A stretch of DNA of 64,000 bases from Bradyrhizobium sediminis (GTDB lineage Bacteria; Pseudomonadota; Alphaproteobacteria; Rhizobiales; Xanthobacteraceae), in assembly GCF_018736105.1 (NCBI RefSeq), contig NZ_CP076135.1, positions 806,001 to 870,000 of the forward strand. Direction: 5' to 3'. Position numbers and translations under genes: made by a program. This document shows, piece after piece, positions 20,482 through 29,095 of this stretch; within the stretch, counting starts at the first letter, position 1, and each line of letters starts with the position of its first letter. The notes under the pieces are model-generated. The model worked only from the letters and a program-made list of their open reading frames with translations, made no database searches and was not told the DNA's origin.

Positions 20482-22143
20482 CTACCTGGTGATATCGACG
20501 TCCTTGGTTTCCGGCATCAGGAAGAAGCCGACGACCGCGGTGATCGATGCGAAGATGATCGGATACCACAGGCCCGCATAGATATCGCCGGTCGAGGCCA
20601 CGATCGCGAACGAGGTCGCGGGCAAGAGTCCGCCGAACCAGCCGTTGCCGATGTGATAGGGCAGCGACATCGAGGTGTAGCGGATCTTGGTCGGGAACAG
20701 TTCGACCAGCAACGCCGCGATCGGCCCGTACACCATGGTGACGTAGACCACCAGGATGAACAGCAGTCCGATAATCGCCGCAACCTGCGGACGGAAGATG
20801 TCGAACGGGTTCGACATCTTCACGACGCCCGTCGCCCCCGCCTTCGGATAGCCCGCGGCCTGCACCGCCGCCAGTACCTGCGGATTGCTGGTCTTTGCGT
20901 CGGTGTAGGGCACTTCCTTGCCATTGACCGTGATCTTCACACCCGAGCCTGCGGGGCCATAGGTGGTCGAATACTTGACCGACGACTGGGCCAGGAAGGC
21001 GCGGGCGGTGTCGCAAGGAGCGGTGAACACGCGGGTGCCGACCGGGTTGAACAGATCGCCGCAGCCTGCCTTGTCGGCGACGACTTCCACCTTGGTCGCC
21101 TCGATCGCCTTTTCCAGCGCCGGGTTGGCGTTGGAAGAGATCATCCGGAAGATCGGGAAGAAGGTCAGCGCCGCGATCAGGCAGCCGGCAAGGATGATCG
21201 GCTTGCGGCCGATCTTGTCCGACAGCCAGCCGAACACGATGAAGAACCCGGTGCCGAACACCAGCGACCACGCGATCAACAGGTTGGCGGTGTAGCCGTC
21301 GACCTTCAGGATCGATTGCAGGAAGAACAGCGCGTAGAACTGGCCGGTGTACCAGACCACGCCCTGACCCATGGTGCCGCCGATCAGCGCCAGGATAACG
21401 ATCTTGGCGTTGCTCCAGTTGGCGAAGGCTTCCGTCAGCGGGGCCTTGGAGCCCTTACCTTCGTCCTTCATCTTCTGGAAGATCGGCGATTCGTTGAGGC
21501 GCAACCGGATCCAGACCGAGACCCCGAGCAGGAGGATCGACACCAGGAACGGAATACGCCAGCCCCAGGCGGCGAATTCGGCTTCGCCGATTGTCGTGCG
21601 GGTAAACAGGATCACCAGCAGCGACAGGAACAGGCCGAGCGTGGCCGTGGTCTGAATGAACGAGGTGTAGTAGCCGCGCTTGCCGTGCGGCGAATGCTCG
21701 GCCACGTAGGTGGCGGCTCCGCCGTACTCGCCGCCGAGCGCGAGGCCCTGCGCCAGGCGCAGCGCGATCAGGATGACCGGCGCCGCAAAGCCGATCGTTG
21801 CCGCGTTGGGCAGCAGGCCGACGATGAAGGTCGACAGACCCATGATCAGGATGGTGACGAGGAAGGTGTATTTGCGTCCGACGATGTCGCCGACGCGGCC
21901 GAACACGATGGCGCCGAACGGGCGCACCAGGAAGCCGGCGGCGAAGGCGAGCAGCGCGAAGATGTCGCGGGTTGCCGGCGGATAGGCCGAGAAGAACTGC
22001 GCGCCGATGATACCGGCGAGCGATCCGTAGAGATAGAAATCGTACCATTCGAAAACGGTACCAAGCGATGACGCAAGGATGACGAAACGTTCGTCCTTCG
22101 TCATTCCCGCGGACTTCGCGGAAGTCACAGCCATTGTGGACAT
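20482..22143 (-). CDS. MHS-family MFS transporter with a periplasmic insert
   Basis: Major-facilitator permease of the metabolite:H+ symporter group (relatives carry citrate, proline/betaine, alpha-ketoglutarate or shikimate). Signatures include FEWYDFYLYG in helix one, GRVGDIVGRKYTF between helices two and three, and LALGGEYGGAATYVAEH in helix four. At 553 aa it is about 110 longer than usual, because a soluble segment (residues about 334-452, Cys 361 and Cys 377) interrupts the second half, probably on the outer side. AGGGAGCG precedes the start; M-A-V at 22131 is an alternative. The substrate is unknown. Confidence 0.9.
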   Translation of the reverse strand: MSTMAVTSAKSAGMTKDERFVILASSLGTVFEWYDFYLYGSLAGIIGAQFFSAYPPATRDIFALLAFAAGFLVRPFGAIVFGRVGDIVGRKYTFLVTILIMGLSTFIVGLLPNAATIGFAAPVILIALRLAQGLALGGEYGGAATYVAEHSPHGKRGYYTSFIQTTATLGLFLSLLVILFTRTTIGEAEFAAWGWRIPFLVSILLLGVSVWIRLRLNESPIFQKMKDEGKGSKAPLTEAFANWSNAKIVILALIGGTMGQGVVWYTGQFYALFFLQSILKVDGYTANLLIAWSLVFGTGFFIVFGWLSDKIGRKPIILAGCLIAALTFFPIFRMISSNANPALEKAIEATKVEVVADKAGCGDLFNPVGTRVFTAPCDTARAFLAQSSVKYSTTYGPAGSGVKITVNGKEVPYTDAKTSNPQVLAAVQAAGYPKAGATGVVKMSNPFDIFRPQVAAIIGLLFILVVYVTMVYGPIAALLVELFPTKIRYTSMSLPYHIGNGWFGGLLPATSFAIVASTGDIYAGLWYPIIFASITAVVGFFLMPETKDVDITR

Positions 22144-22492
22144 TTCAGATCGCTCCCTGTTTTTATTGAATCACGCACATGTGCGTTGCGTCAGATCGAC
22201 GCGTAGTTAAGAGCCTCCTACATGTTGGGGGAGCATGCCCCAATAGTACTTTCGGCTGGCATCGCTTCGTTGCGCGTGCGATCGCCTTGTCCGGCGCGAC
22301 TGCACGCTCGCATGGTCTCACTTGCTCAATCGGTGAGTAGTGCCGATTTTATCGGGAAAAAACGACCTTCGCGTTCGAAGCCGGGGCCTTTGAAAGAGCC
22401 TCTACCCACCGCCGCATTGATCAAATCCATTAAACGAAAGTTGGGGCCTTGCTGCATGCGGGAATCCCGCCGGCTGCCGGCGCAGTCTCGAA
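22144..22492. other. Intergenic region with a 14-bp palindrome
   Basis: About 350 bases upstream of the MHS transporter. It holds a perfect 14-bp palindrome (ACGCACATGTGCGT, 22173-22186) 30 bases before the transporter ATG, well placed to act as an operator. The rest shows no coding signal I trust: the 108-codon frame at 22222-22548 has no family resemblance and overlaps the end of the next gene. Confidence 0.45.
22173..22186. promoter_or_regulatory. Perfect 14-bp palindrome upstream of the MHS transporter
   Basis: ACGCACATGTGCGT equals its own reverse complement and lies in the leader of the transporter gene. A dimeric repressor or activator could bind it. No matching regulator is adjacent. 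Confidence 0.35.
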
Positions 22493-22861
22493 CTAAAGTC
22501 CAATGGCGGAGAAGAAAAGCGCAATGGACCACATCACAATCGAGATGAGGGCGGTCCAGCGCGCGAACAGCAAATAGGTCTCGCGCATGACCGTTGAGAT
22601 CATCTTCTGCGCGAATGCCTGGGGCGGACGGTTTTCCTTGGGAAGATAGAGCCACATCTCGGTGCGGCGGTGATCCTTGGTCCGGGCTTCATGGGCCTTC
22701 AGCACCAGAACCAGCGTCATCGCCATGCTCAGGAAGCCTCCGGCCTGAAAGGCGGAGCGCGGAAGGAAGGACAGGCCGATCATGACGCAGAAGATCGCCA
22801 GCGACGCAAATCCGCACGCGCGCAGCACCGTTTCATAGGCAATACGGCGCATCTCTTCCAT
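22493..22861 (-). CDS. Membrane protein of unknown function (three helices)
   Basis: A 122-aa product with three predicted helices (ACGFASLAIFCVMIGLSF, AGGFLSMAMTLVLVL, ALISIVMWSIALFFSAIGL) separated by a charged cytoplasmic-type loop (KAHEARTKDHRRTEMW). It lies on the same strand as two further small membrane proteins but 74 bases downstream of them. I do not recognise a family. Codon use looks like its neighbours, so it is probably a real resident gene. Confidence 0.7.
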   Translation of the reverse strand: MEEMRRIAYETVLRACGFASLAIFCVMIGLSFLPRSAFQAGGFLSMAMTLVLVLKAHEARTKDHRRTEMWLYLPKENRPPQAFAQKMISTVMRETYLLFARWTALISIVMWSIALFFSAIGL

Positions 22862-22935
22862 GAGCCGCCAGCTCCGTCGTTCGGGAGGCCCAGCGTAGCG
22901 CCAAGGCCCCGCGCCCTCAACCTCGGGCTGTCCGG

Positions 22936-23259
22936 CTAGAGGCCGATCTTGAGAAAATTGCCGGCGGCGGGCAACGTCAGAATCGCGGTTCCGGCAAGCC
23001 AGATCCAGAGCGATACGTTGTTTGATTCCGAAGCACCGGTGACCCGCTCGTAGATGGCCGCCGGAATTCCGCCCAGAATCACAGTGGCGGTCGAGACCAT
23101 CAACGAGGCGAGCATCAGCGTCAGCGACAGGCTTCCAAACAGCAGCGGTCCGGCGAGTATCTGGACGTACAACAGCGCGAAGATCAGCCAGAGCTGGTTG
23201 AATATGCCATTGATCATTCCGAAGAACGCAATCCCGATGAAATAGAAATTGCGATTCAT
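22936..23259 (-). CDS. Small membrane protein of unknown function
   Basis: A 107-aa hydrophobic protein with three helices (YFIGIAFFGMINGIFNQLWLIFALLY, LFGSLSLTLMLASLMVSTATVILGG, VSLWIWLAGTAILTLPA) and very little loop. ATG 23259 overlaps the stop of the gene upstream (ATGA), so the pair is translationally coupled and probably works together. No family is recognised. Confidence 0.7.
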   Translation of the reverse strand: MNRNFYFIGIAFFGMINGIFNQLWLIFALLYVQILAGPLLFGSLSLTLMLASLMVSTATVILGGIPAAIYERVTGASESNNVSLWIWLAGTAILTLPAAGNFLKIGL

Positions 23260-23576
23260 GATGCCGCTCCGCCGAGCCGGGGGGCGAGGTTCAACAACAG
23301 CAACGTGTAGTGGAGCGCGACGCGCAGCCAGAACAGCCAGACGAATCCGAACAGCCAAACCACCACCGGAGGAGCCGCCTTCGGCGTTGCAATCGCGATC
23401 AGCGCGATGACGGGATCGGTGACCCGGCAAAAGAAACGCCAGATGTAATTCGGCGAGTCAGCGTCGACCATCAGGCCGAGCAGGACGCGCCCGAGCATCG
23501 TGTACATCAACGCCGCCAGAATGAAATTCGGCAGGTGGAAGTACCAATAGGGAGCCAGCGACGTTGCAAAGTCCAA
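23256..23576 (-). CDS. Small membrane protein, possibly YggT-like
   Basis: A 106-aa protein with a short hydrophobic start (ILAALMYTMLGRVLLGLM), the segment N-Y-I-W-R-F-F-C-R-V-T-D-P-V, and a longer hydrophobic pair of helices. The pattern of an aromatic/Arg stretch before T-x-P resembles YggT-family proteins, but the match is loose. The start is TTG 23576, eight bases after AGGAGA; no ATG is available. It is coupled to the gene below and lies upstream of the symporter terminator. Confidence 0.65.
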   Translation of the reverse strand: MDFATSLAPYWYFHLPNFILAALMYTMLGRVLLGLMVDADSPNYIWRFFCRVTDPVIALIAIATPKAAPPVVVWLFGFVWLFWLRVALHYTLLLLNLAPRLGGAAS

Positions 23577-23701
23577 AGTTCGATTCTCCTGTCGGGCTTC
23601 GGCAATCGGCGAACCGGGACGCGTGACGAGATCACGATCGCGCCCAACAATGGCAAGCGGCGACTTGCCCGGCAAGGGCGGACGCGAGGTCGTGGAAAAG
23701 A

Positions 23702-23727
23702 AAACGGGGCCCCGAAAGGCCCCGTTT
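23702..23727 (-). terminator. Rho-independent terminator of the symporter operon
   Basis: A 10-bp perfect stem AAACGGGGCC / GGCCCCGTTT with a six-base loop. On the minus strand it is followed by TTCTTTTCC, 22 bases past the symporter stop. Confidence 0.8.
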
Positions 23728-23749
23728 GCCGAGATGTGTCGCAGTGCTC

Positions 23750-25729
23750 TTAAGTGGTCTTTTCTTCGAGCACCGTCCTGCCCCGCGGCTTGCGGATATC
23801 GTCGACGTAGGCCTGCATCTCCTTCGAAGGCTCCTTGCCCAGCTTGCTGACGATGTAGATGACAGCAAAGCCCAACGGAGTTCCCAACAATCCGCAAGCG
23901 ATATTGTTGAGGTCGAACCAGCCGACCTTGTTGGCCAGCGGATGCGCCAGTGTCGGGAAGCTCTCCATGGCGTTGGGCAACGTCATGGCCTTGGCGACAT
24001 CGGCCAGCGGCGCTCCCGTCAGCGGGTTGAGCAGCGAGGTCATGCCGAAATACTTCACACCGGCGCCCGGGAAGTAGCGGGATGTCACGAGGTAGAACAG
24101 GCAGAGTCCGAAGCCGGCAATGATGCCGCAGACCGCGCCTGTCGCCGTCGTGCGCTTCCACCAGACGCCCATCACGAGCGCCGGGAAGTTGCCGGCCATC
24201 GCCAGCGAAAACGCCCAGCCGACCATGGCCAGGATATCGCCGGGTTTGGTTGCGGCAGTCGCGGCTGCGATCACGGCAACGACGACCAGAAGACCGCGCG
24301 CCACGGTGAGCCGGCGCATGGTCGGGGCGTTGGGGTCGATCATCTTGTAGTAGACGTCGTGCGACAGCGCGTTGGCGATGGCGAGCAGCAGCCCGTCAGC
24401 GGTGGACAGCGCGGCGGCGAGACCGCCGGCGGCGACCAGACCCGAGATCACATATGGAAGTCCCGCGATCTCCGGGGTGGAGAGCACGATCACGTCGGTG
24501 TTGATCACGAAGTCCTGCAGCCTGACGACACCGGGATGACCGGCGATCGCCTTGCAGGCCGCGACGATGGCATCGATGCTGCCGGCGTTCTTGCCGCAGA
24601 TCTGGATCAGGCCGAGTTCGCCCCAATTGAAGATCCACGGTTTGAGCGCGCTGACATTGGCCCCGATGATGTTGGTGTAGACCTCCAGCTTCGAGAACGC
24701 CGCGTAGGCCGGCGCCGAGAAGTACAAGAGGAAGATGAACAACAGCGACCACGCCACCGACTGACGAGCCTCACGCACCGACGGTGTCGTGAAGTAACGC
24801 ATCAGGATATGCGGCAACGAAGCGGTGCCGACCATCATGCACATGATGATCGCAAAGAAGTTCAGCGGGCTGTAGTTGATGAACGGCGAGATGTGCGGCT
24901 TGAGGCCTGCCACGGTCGCAAGCCCGGTCGCCAGCATCTGCTGTTCCCGTGCCGTGATATCGGCAATCGCCTGTCCATAAGTGAGTTCCGGAATCGGAAA
25001 TCCGTACTTCTTGGTGGAAAGGATAACGATCGGGGTCAGATAGGCGATGATCAGCACGACGTACTGCGCGATCTGCGTCCAGGTCACCGCCCGCATGCCG
25101 CCCAGCATCGCGCAGAGCAGAATGCCGACCAGGCCCGCAAACACCGCGACCTCGAACTGCATCCCGAGGAATCGCGAGGCGATAATGCCGGTGCCGTAGA
25201 TCTGCGCCGTCACATAGGTGAAGGAACAGGCGACCAGCACGATGACGCCGAGCGCGCGCGCGAAGTTTCCGCCGTAGCGGAACGACAGGAAGTCAGGCAC
25301 GGTGTAGGCGCCGAACTTGCGCAGGTACGGCCCGATCAGGATCGACACCAGAACGAAGCCGCCGGTCCATCCGAGCACCCAGGCGATGCCGTCGTAGCCG
25401 AGCAGGAACAGGGTGCCGGCCATGCCGACAAAGGACGCCGCCGACATCCAGTCGGCGCCCGTCGCCATGCCGTTGTAGAAAGCCGGGACGCGCCGTCCGG
25501 CGACGTAATACTCCGAGACTTCAGCGGTTCGCGTCATTACGCCGATGATGGCATAGACCGCGAGCGTGAAGAACACGAAGAGGTAGCCGAGGATCTTGTT
25601 CGGAACACCCATCTGCTCCATGACGGCAAGCAGGAGGATGAACCCGATGAAGCCGCCGGTATAGGTACCGTACATCTTGCCCAGATTCTTGATGAAGTCC
25701 GAGCTGCTGGCAGAGCTTTGTGTAGCCAT
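23750..25729 (-). CDS. Sodium:solute symporter, acetate/short-carboxylate type (VC_2705-like)
   Basis: SSS-family permease (about 13 helices) of the subgroup that works with a DUF4212 small subunit and is related to ActP acetate permeases. Motifs include the early EYYVAGRRVPAFYNGMATGADWMSAASF and GYDGIAWVLGWTGGF, and the sodium-site region ALSTADGLLLAIANALSHDVYYK. The 659 or so residues include a soluble segment with Cys (LIQICGKNAG, VAACKAI) between helices. ATG 25729 follows GGGAGGAAG. It lies 14 bases after the DUF4212 gene. Which acid it carries is not shown by sequence. Confidence 0.9.
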   Translation of the reverse strand: MATQSSASSSDFIKNLGKMYGTYTGGFIGFILLLAVMEQMGVPNKILGYLFVFFTLAVYAIIGVMTRTAEVSEYYVAGRRVPAFYNGMATGADWMSAASFVGMAGTLFLLGYDGIAWVLGWTGGFVLVSILIGPYLRKFGAYTVPDFLSFRYGGNFARALGVIVLVACSFTYVTAQIYGTGIIASRFLGMQFEVAVFAGLVGILLCAMLGGMRAVTWTQIAQYVVLIIAYLTPIVILSTKKYGFPIPELTYGQAIADITAREQQMLATGLATVAGLKPHISPFINYSPLNFFAIIMCMMVGTASLPHILMRYFTTPSVREARQSVAWSLLFIFLLYFSAPAYAAFSKLEVYTNIIGANVSALKPWIFNWGELGLIQICGKNAGSIDAIVAACKAIAGHPGVVRLQDFVINTDVIVLSTPEIAGLPYVISGLVAAGGLAAALSTADGLLLAIANALSHDVYYKMIDPNAPTMRRLTVARGLLVVVAVIAAATAATKPGDILAMVGWAFSLAMAGNFPALVMGVWWKRTTATGAVCGIIAGFGLCLFYLVTSRYFPGAGVKYFGMTSLLNPLTGAPLADVAKAMTLPNAMESFPTLAHPLANKVGWFDLNNIACGLLGTPLGFAVIYIVSKLGKEPSKEMQAYVDDIRKPRGRTVLEEKTT

Positions 25730-25743
25730 GGTTTCTTCCTCCC

Positions 25744-26022
25744 TCAATCTTCCTCGGCAAAGCCGAATTCGCGGTCAATCTTGTCCTGCTGTTTTGCGAA
25801 CATGAACAGCATGACCACGAACACGATGAGCGAGCCTTGCGCGGCCATGTAGAAGCCGAGCGGGAAGTTGAGAATCGGAATCGTGATCTTGTTGAGGGGA
25901 TTCACGAACATGTGGATGATGAAGCCGAAGAAGAACCAGACACCGAGATGCGCAAACATCAGGCGCGACGTCTTGCGCCAGTGGGCTTCTTCCTTCTCTT
26001 TCATGCTTGTCGAGTCGGCCAT
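25744..26022 (-). CDS. DUF4212 small subunit of the sodium:solute symporter
   Basis: A 92-aa protein with a charged cytoplasmic N-terminus (KEKEEAHWRKTSRLM) and two helices (LGVWFFFGFIIHMFVNPL and LGFYMAAQGSLIVFVVMLFMFA). It ends in the family signature QQDKIDREFGFAEED. DUF4212/DUF485-type proteins precede their SSS permease and are thought to be obligate partners. GGAGG before ATG 26022 fits. It is the first gene of the symporter operon, divergent from the 207-aa unknown and the exonuclease-nucleotidyltransferase fusion. Confidence 0.92.
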   Translation of the reverse strand: MADSTSMKEKEEAHWRKTSRLMFAHLGVWFFFGFIIHMFVNPLNKITIPILNFPLGFYMAAQGSLIVFVVMLFMFAKQQDKIDREFGFAEED

Positions 26023-26312
26023 GGGTTGCAAATCCTCCCTCAAAGCGCCGGTCAAATACGCCGGCATTGAATGATCGAGGGGAATGCAAATCCCTTCAGT
26101 GCGGCGTCCCCCCTTGCCGCTGTTCCAACCGGTCTTTGCCGGTTTGGAAACAATCAAGGCTAACACTACAGTTGGCCGGTCCTAATTATACTTTTGGTGG
26201 GGTGTAGATTGCTGCAGTTGCTAACAGCGATGCCGCTTTGAGAACATTGAGCTTGGCAGACGGCCGATAAGCTGGCGAACTGGCCTGCGTCCATTTCGAG
26301 GATAAGACCGCG
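26023..26312. promoter_or_regulatory. Divergent control region between the symporter and its putative regulators
   Basis: This 290-base spacer separates leftward DUF4212/symporter from the rightward unknown/fusion operon. An inverted repeat TTCCAACCGG-N6-CCGGTTTGGAA (one-base bulge) lies at 26123-26149. A/T-rich sequence (CTAATTATACTTTTGG, 26181-26196) could hold a promoter. No single promoter can be assigned with confidence. Confidence 0.45.
26123..26149. promoter_or_regulatory. Inverted repeat, candidate operator for the symporter locus
   Basis: TTCCAACCGG and CCGGTTTGGAA face each other across six bases, with one unpaired T. It is centred about 115 bases upstream of the DUF4212 start, in the shared divergent region. 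A target of the nearby LuxR-type regulator is plausible but unproven. Confidence 0.35.
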
Positions 26313-26936
26313 ATGAAGCTGTTCGAAAAGTTGTTTCGCCCCCGTCCGCCGATTCGCGGCCGGGAGGCGCTGGCGGACTTCATCGACGCGCAATCGGCCT
26401 TCATCGTGCAAAAGGGAATCTATGAATATTCGCGCGCGCGTGCGGGTCACTACGCCAAGGTACTGTTTGCCGAGGAGGGATTTGCCCAATCCGTCGAGCA
26501 TGCGCGCTGGCAGGCCTTCCCGCTGGGCCTTTCGATGGTAGGCGAAATGGTCAATGGGGTGCTGACTTCCCAAGCCGACGGGATGCAGCGCCGGGAAATA
26601 CTCGACCGGCTGATCGTCGTCGTTCTCTCGGTTTTCGACCGCTATCCGGTTCCTCCATCGATCGGAGAAGAAGCCTGGCATGCAGCGCGCAACGATCTGG
26701 CGCATCGGCTCGATCTGGCCGGCGGGCACGCGCCCAAGCGCGTGATGGACATTCCCGATCCGCTGGCGGAAGCCTATTTCGCCATGATGCCGATCCACGA
26801 AAAGCTGCGCGGACGGGATTTTCAGACCACGCGCAACTATCTTCGGGTCAGCCTCTGCAACATTCATGACGAATTTGTTGCGCGCATGGACAGGGCCGTT
26901 CTGGAACGGGCTTTGACCGCGGGTGCTGCGGCATAA
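26313..26936 (+). CDS. Conserved-looking 207-aa protein of unknown function
   Basis: A soluble protein without signal or membrane segment. It is alpha-helical in character with several conserved-looking aromatic and acidic clusters (YEYSRARAGHYAKVLFAEEGF, WHAARNDLAHRLDLAGGH, YFAMMPIHEKLRGRDF). It begins MKLFEKLFRPRPPIRG, a basic-amphipathic start that could associate with membrane. It sits 14 bases upstream of the exonuclease-CBS-nucleotidyltransferase gene on the same strand and opposite the symporter. Its function is not recognised. Position suggests it belongs to the symporter control module. Confidence 0.8.
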   Translation: MKLFEKLFRPRPPIRGREALADFIDAQSAFIVQKGIYEYSRARAGHYAKVLFAEEGFAQSVEHARWQAFPLGLSMVGEMVNGVLTSQADGMQRREILDRLIVVVLSVFDRYPVPPSIGEEAWHAARNDLAHRLDLAGGHAPKRVMDIPDPLAEAYFAMMPIHEKLRGRDFQTTRNYLRVSLCNIHDEFVARMDRAVLERALTAGAAA

Positions 26937-26950
26937 TCGCGCATGAGGCG

Positions 26951-29095
26951 ATGGGAGGGGCGATGGACAGGACGAGTGGTGGCGCCCCGCTTTTGTCGCT
27001 CGACGCTGTTGTCATCGATAGCGAGACCACCGGGCTCGATCCGCGCAAGGCGCGGGTAATCGAGCTTGCCGGCGTGCGACTGACCGGCGGCAAGCTTGCC
27101 GGCGACAACTCGTTTCGCCGATTGCTGCGGCCAGCCGGCGAATTGATACCCGCCGAGACGACCCGCGTTCATGGCATCGACGACGCCATGGTCGCGGAAT
27201 CGCCGCTGTTTGCGGACGTCTGGCCGGATTTCAAGGCGTTTCTCGGCAAGGCCGTGGTGATCGGGCATACGGTCGGGTTCGACCTTGCCGTGCTGAAGCG
27301 CGAATGCGATCTCGCCGGCCTGGCCTGGACGCGTCCACGCACGCTCGACACACGGCTCTTGGCGCAGATCGCCGCGCCGGAACTGGCCGGCTATACGCTG
27401 GAGACGCTCGCCGCCTGGCTGGGTGTCGAGGCTGCCGAGCGGCATTCCGCCCTCGGCGACGCGAAGACGACCGCGCGGGTGTTTCTGGCGCTGGTGCCGA
27501 AGCTGCGCAACCACGGTATCCGGACCATCGCCGAAGCCGAACGGGCCTGCCTCGCGCTGACGTCCGTACTCGACGACCAGATGCGGATCGGCTGGATCGA
27601 TGCCGTCGAGGCTCCGGCGCGTGCCGATGCGGAACGAACTCTGGAACGCTTCGACAGCTACGCCTATCGGCATCGCAATCGCGACATCATGCGGACGCCT
27701 CCGGTCTTCGTGGAAGCCGGCATTTCGGTTCACGACGCCCTCGCGCGGCTGGCGAGAGCGAAAATATCGTCGGTTTTCGTGCGGCCGCATGCCGGTTCCG
27801 GCGGCGTCAAGGCGGCGGAGGCAGGCATTGTCACGGAACGCGATCTGCTGCGCGCGGTCGCCCGGCACGGCGCCGCCGCGCTCGACTTGCCGGTCGGGCA
27901 GATCATGAGCCGGCCGCTCGCAGCGGTATCAGCGGATGCTTTCGTCTATCGCGCAATCGGCCATATGAGCCGTCTCAAGACCCGCCATCTCGGCGTCGTC
28001 GACGAAGCCGGCCGCGTGGTCGGCGCGATGTCCGCGCGAGACCTGCTGCGGCTGCGCGCCGGCGAGGCCATATCGCTCGGCGACGAGATCGACGATGCGG
28101 CGGACGCGCACGCCCTGGCGATCGCCTGGGCCAAGCTGCCGCGGGTTGCGCAATCGCTGCTGGCGGAGGGGCTGTCCGGCCGCGACATTGCGGAAGTGAT
28201 TTCCCGCGAACTCGGCGCGCTCACCGGGCAGGCCGCGGTGATCGCCGAGCGGATCATGCGGGAGCGTGGCGAAGGCGCGCCCCCGTGCGGCTATGCCATG
28301 GTCGTGCTCGGATCCGCCGGACGCGGCGAAAGCCTGCTGGCCATGGACCAGGACAATGCCATCATTTTCGAACAAGGCGAGCCGGACGGCGACGAGGATC
28401 GCTGGTTCGCGGCGCTCGGGGCCCATGTCGCCGATATCCTGCACGAGGTCGGCGTGCCCTATTGCAAGGGTGGCGTGATGGCGAAGAACGCGGCTTGGCG
28501 CGGCTCGGTCGCAACGTGGCGAAATCGTATCGACCACTGGATCATGCGCTCCAGTCCCGGCGATCTGCTGTCGGTCGATATTTTCTTCGACCTGCGGGCC
28601 GTCCACGGCGACGGCAGCCTCGCCGTCACCGTGAGGCAGGCTGCGTTCGATGCGGCCGAGGGCCAGACCGCGTTCGCCAAGCTCCTGGTCGAGGACATCC
28701 GCACGCCTTCCAGCCTGAAATTCTTCGGCGGTATCCGCACCGTGGGTGGCCGCATCGACCTCAAGATGGCTGGACTGTTCGGCCTCGTCGCCGCGGCCCG
28801 CGCCATCGCGATCCGCCATCATGTGATGGACCGGTCGACGCCGGCGCGACTGGGCCGCGTCAAGGAGCTCGTTCACGTCAGCGAGACCGACCTCGATGCG
28901 CTGGGCGAGGCCCAGGGCGTGTTTCTGGATCTTATCGCGTCGCAACAGGTCGAGGATATCGCCCACGGGACACCGCCCTCCAACGCCGTCGCGGTGAAGC
29001 GGTTATCAGTCCGCGACCGTGATCGATTGCGCGTCGCGCTTGAAGCGGTCGCGGCCATCGATGATCTGACCCGCGATCTCCTGTTCAAGGATTGA
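26951..29095 (+). CDS. Fusion of DEDDh 3'-5' exonuclease, CBS pair and DUF294 nucleotidyltransferase
   Basis: A 714-aa three-part protein. Residues about 15-185 form a DnaQ-like exonuclease with all five DEDDh residues (D23, E25, D111, H165, D170). Residues 245-372 form a CBS pair (V-T-E-R-D-L-L-R and M-S-A-R-D-L-L-R ends), which usually senses adenine nucleotides. Residues about 435-710 are the DUF294 nucleotidyltransferase and C-terminal domain, related to GlnD, with GSAGRGE and the metal site D-Q-D (466-468) intact. In other bacteria these are commonly two neighbouring genes next to the same symporter. ATG 26963 is an alternative start after GGGAGGGG. Substrates are unknown. Confidence 0.9.
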   Translation: MGGAMDRTSGGAPLLSLDAVVIDSETTGLDPRKARVIELAGVRLTGGKLAGDNSFRRLLRPAGELIPAETTRVHGIDDAMVAESPLFADVWPDFKAFLGKAVVIGHTVGFDLAVLKRECDLAGLAWTRPRTLDTRLLAQIAAPELAGYTLETLAAWLGVEAAERHSALGDAKTTARVFLALVPKLRNHGIRTIAEAERACLALTSVLDDQMRIGWIDAVEAPARADAERTLERFDSYAYRHRNRDIMRTPPVFVEAGISVHDALARLARAKISSVFVRPHAGSGGVKAAEAGIVTERDLLRAVARHGAAALDLPVGQIMSRPLAAVSADAFVYRAIGHMSRLKTRHLGVVDEAGRVVGAMSARDLLRLRAGEAISLGDEIDDAADAHALAIAWAKLPRVAQSLLAEGLSGRDIAEVISRELGALTGQAAVIAERIMRERGEGAPPCGYAMVVLGSAGRGESLLAMDQDNAIIFEQGEPDGDEDRWFAALGAHVADILHEVGVPYCKGGVMAKNAAWRGSVATWRNRIDHWIMRSSPGDLLSVDIFFDLRAVHGDGSLAVTVRQAAFDAAEGQTAFAKLLVEDIRTPSSLKFFGGIRTVGGRIDLKMAGLFGLVAAARAIAIRHHVMDRSTPARLGRVKELVHVSETDLDALGEAQGVFLDLIASQQVEDIAHGTPPSNAVAVKRLSVRDRDRLRVALEAVAAIDDLTRDLLFKD

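Noticed and set aside
20374..22071. A 565-codon open frame antisense to the MHS transporter
   Set aside because: The sense strand has all MFS motifs, and the antisense product is low-complexity and charged.
22222..22548. A 108-codon frame in the gap upstream of the MHS transporter
   Set aside because: No ribosome site, no recognisable composition, and it overlaps the 3' end of a better-supported gene on the other strand.
23726..25852. A 708-codon open frame antisense to the sodium:solute symporter
   Set aside because: The sense strand encodes a clear SSS permease. The antisense product is rich in R, H, D and Q, as expected from high-GC codon mirroring.
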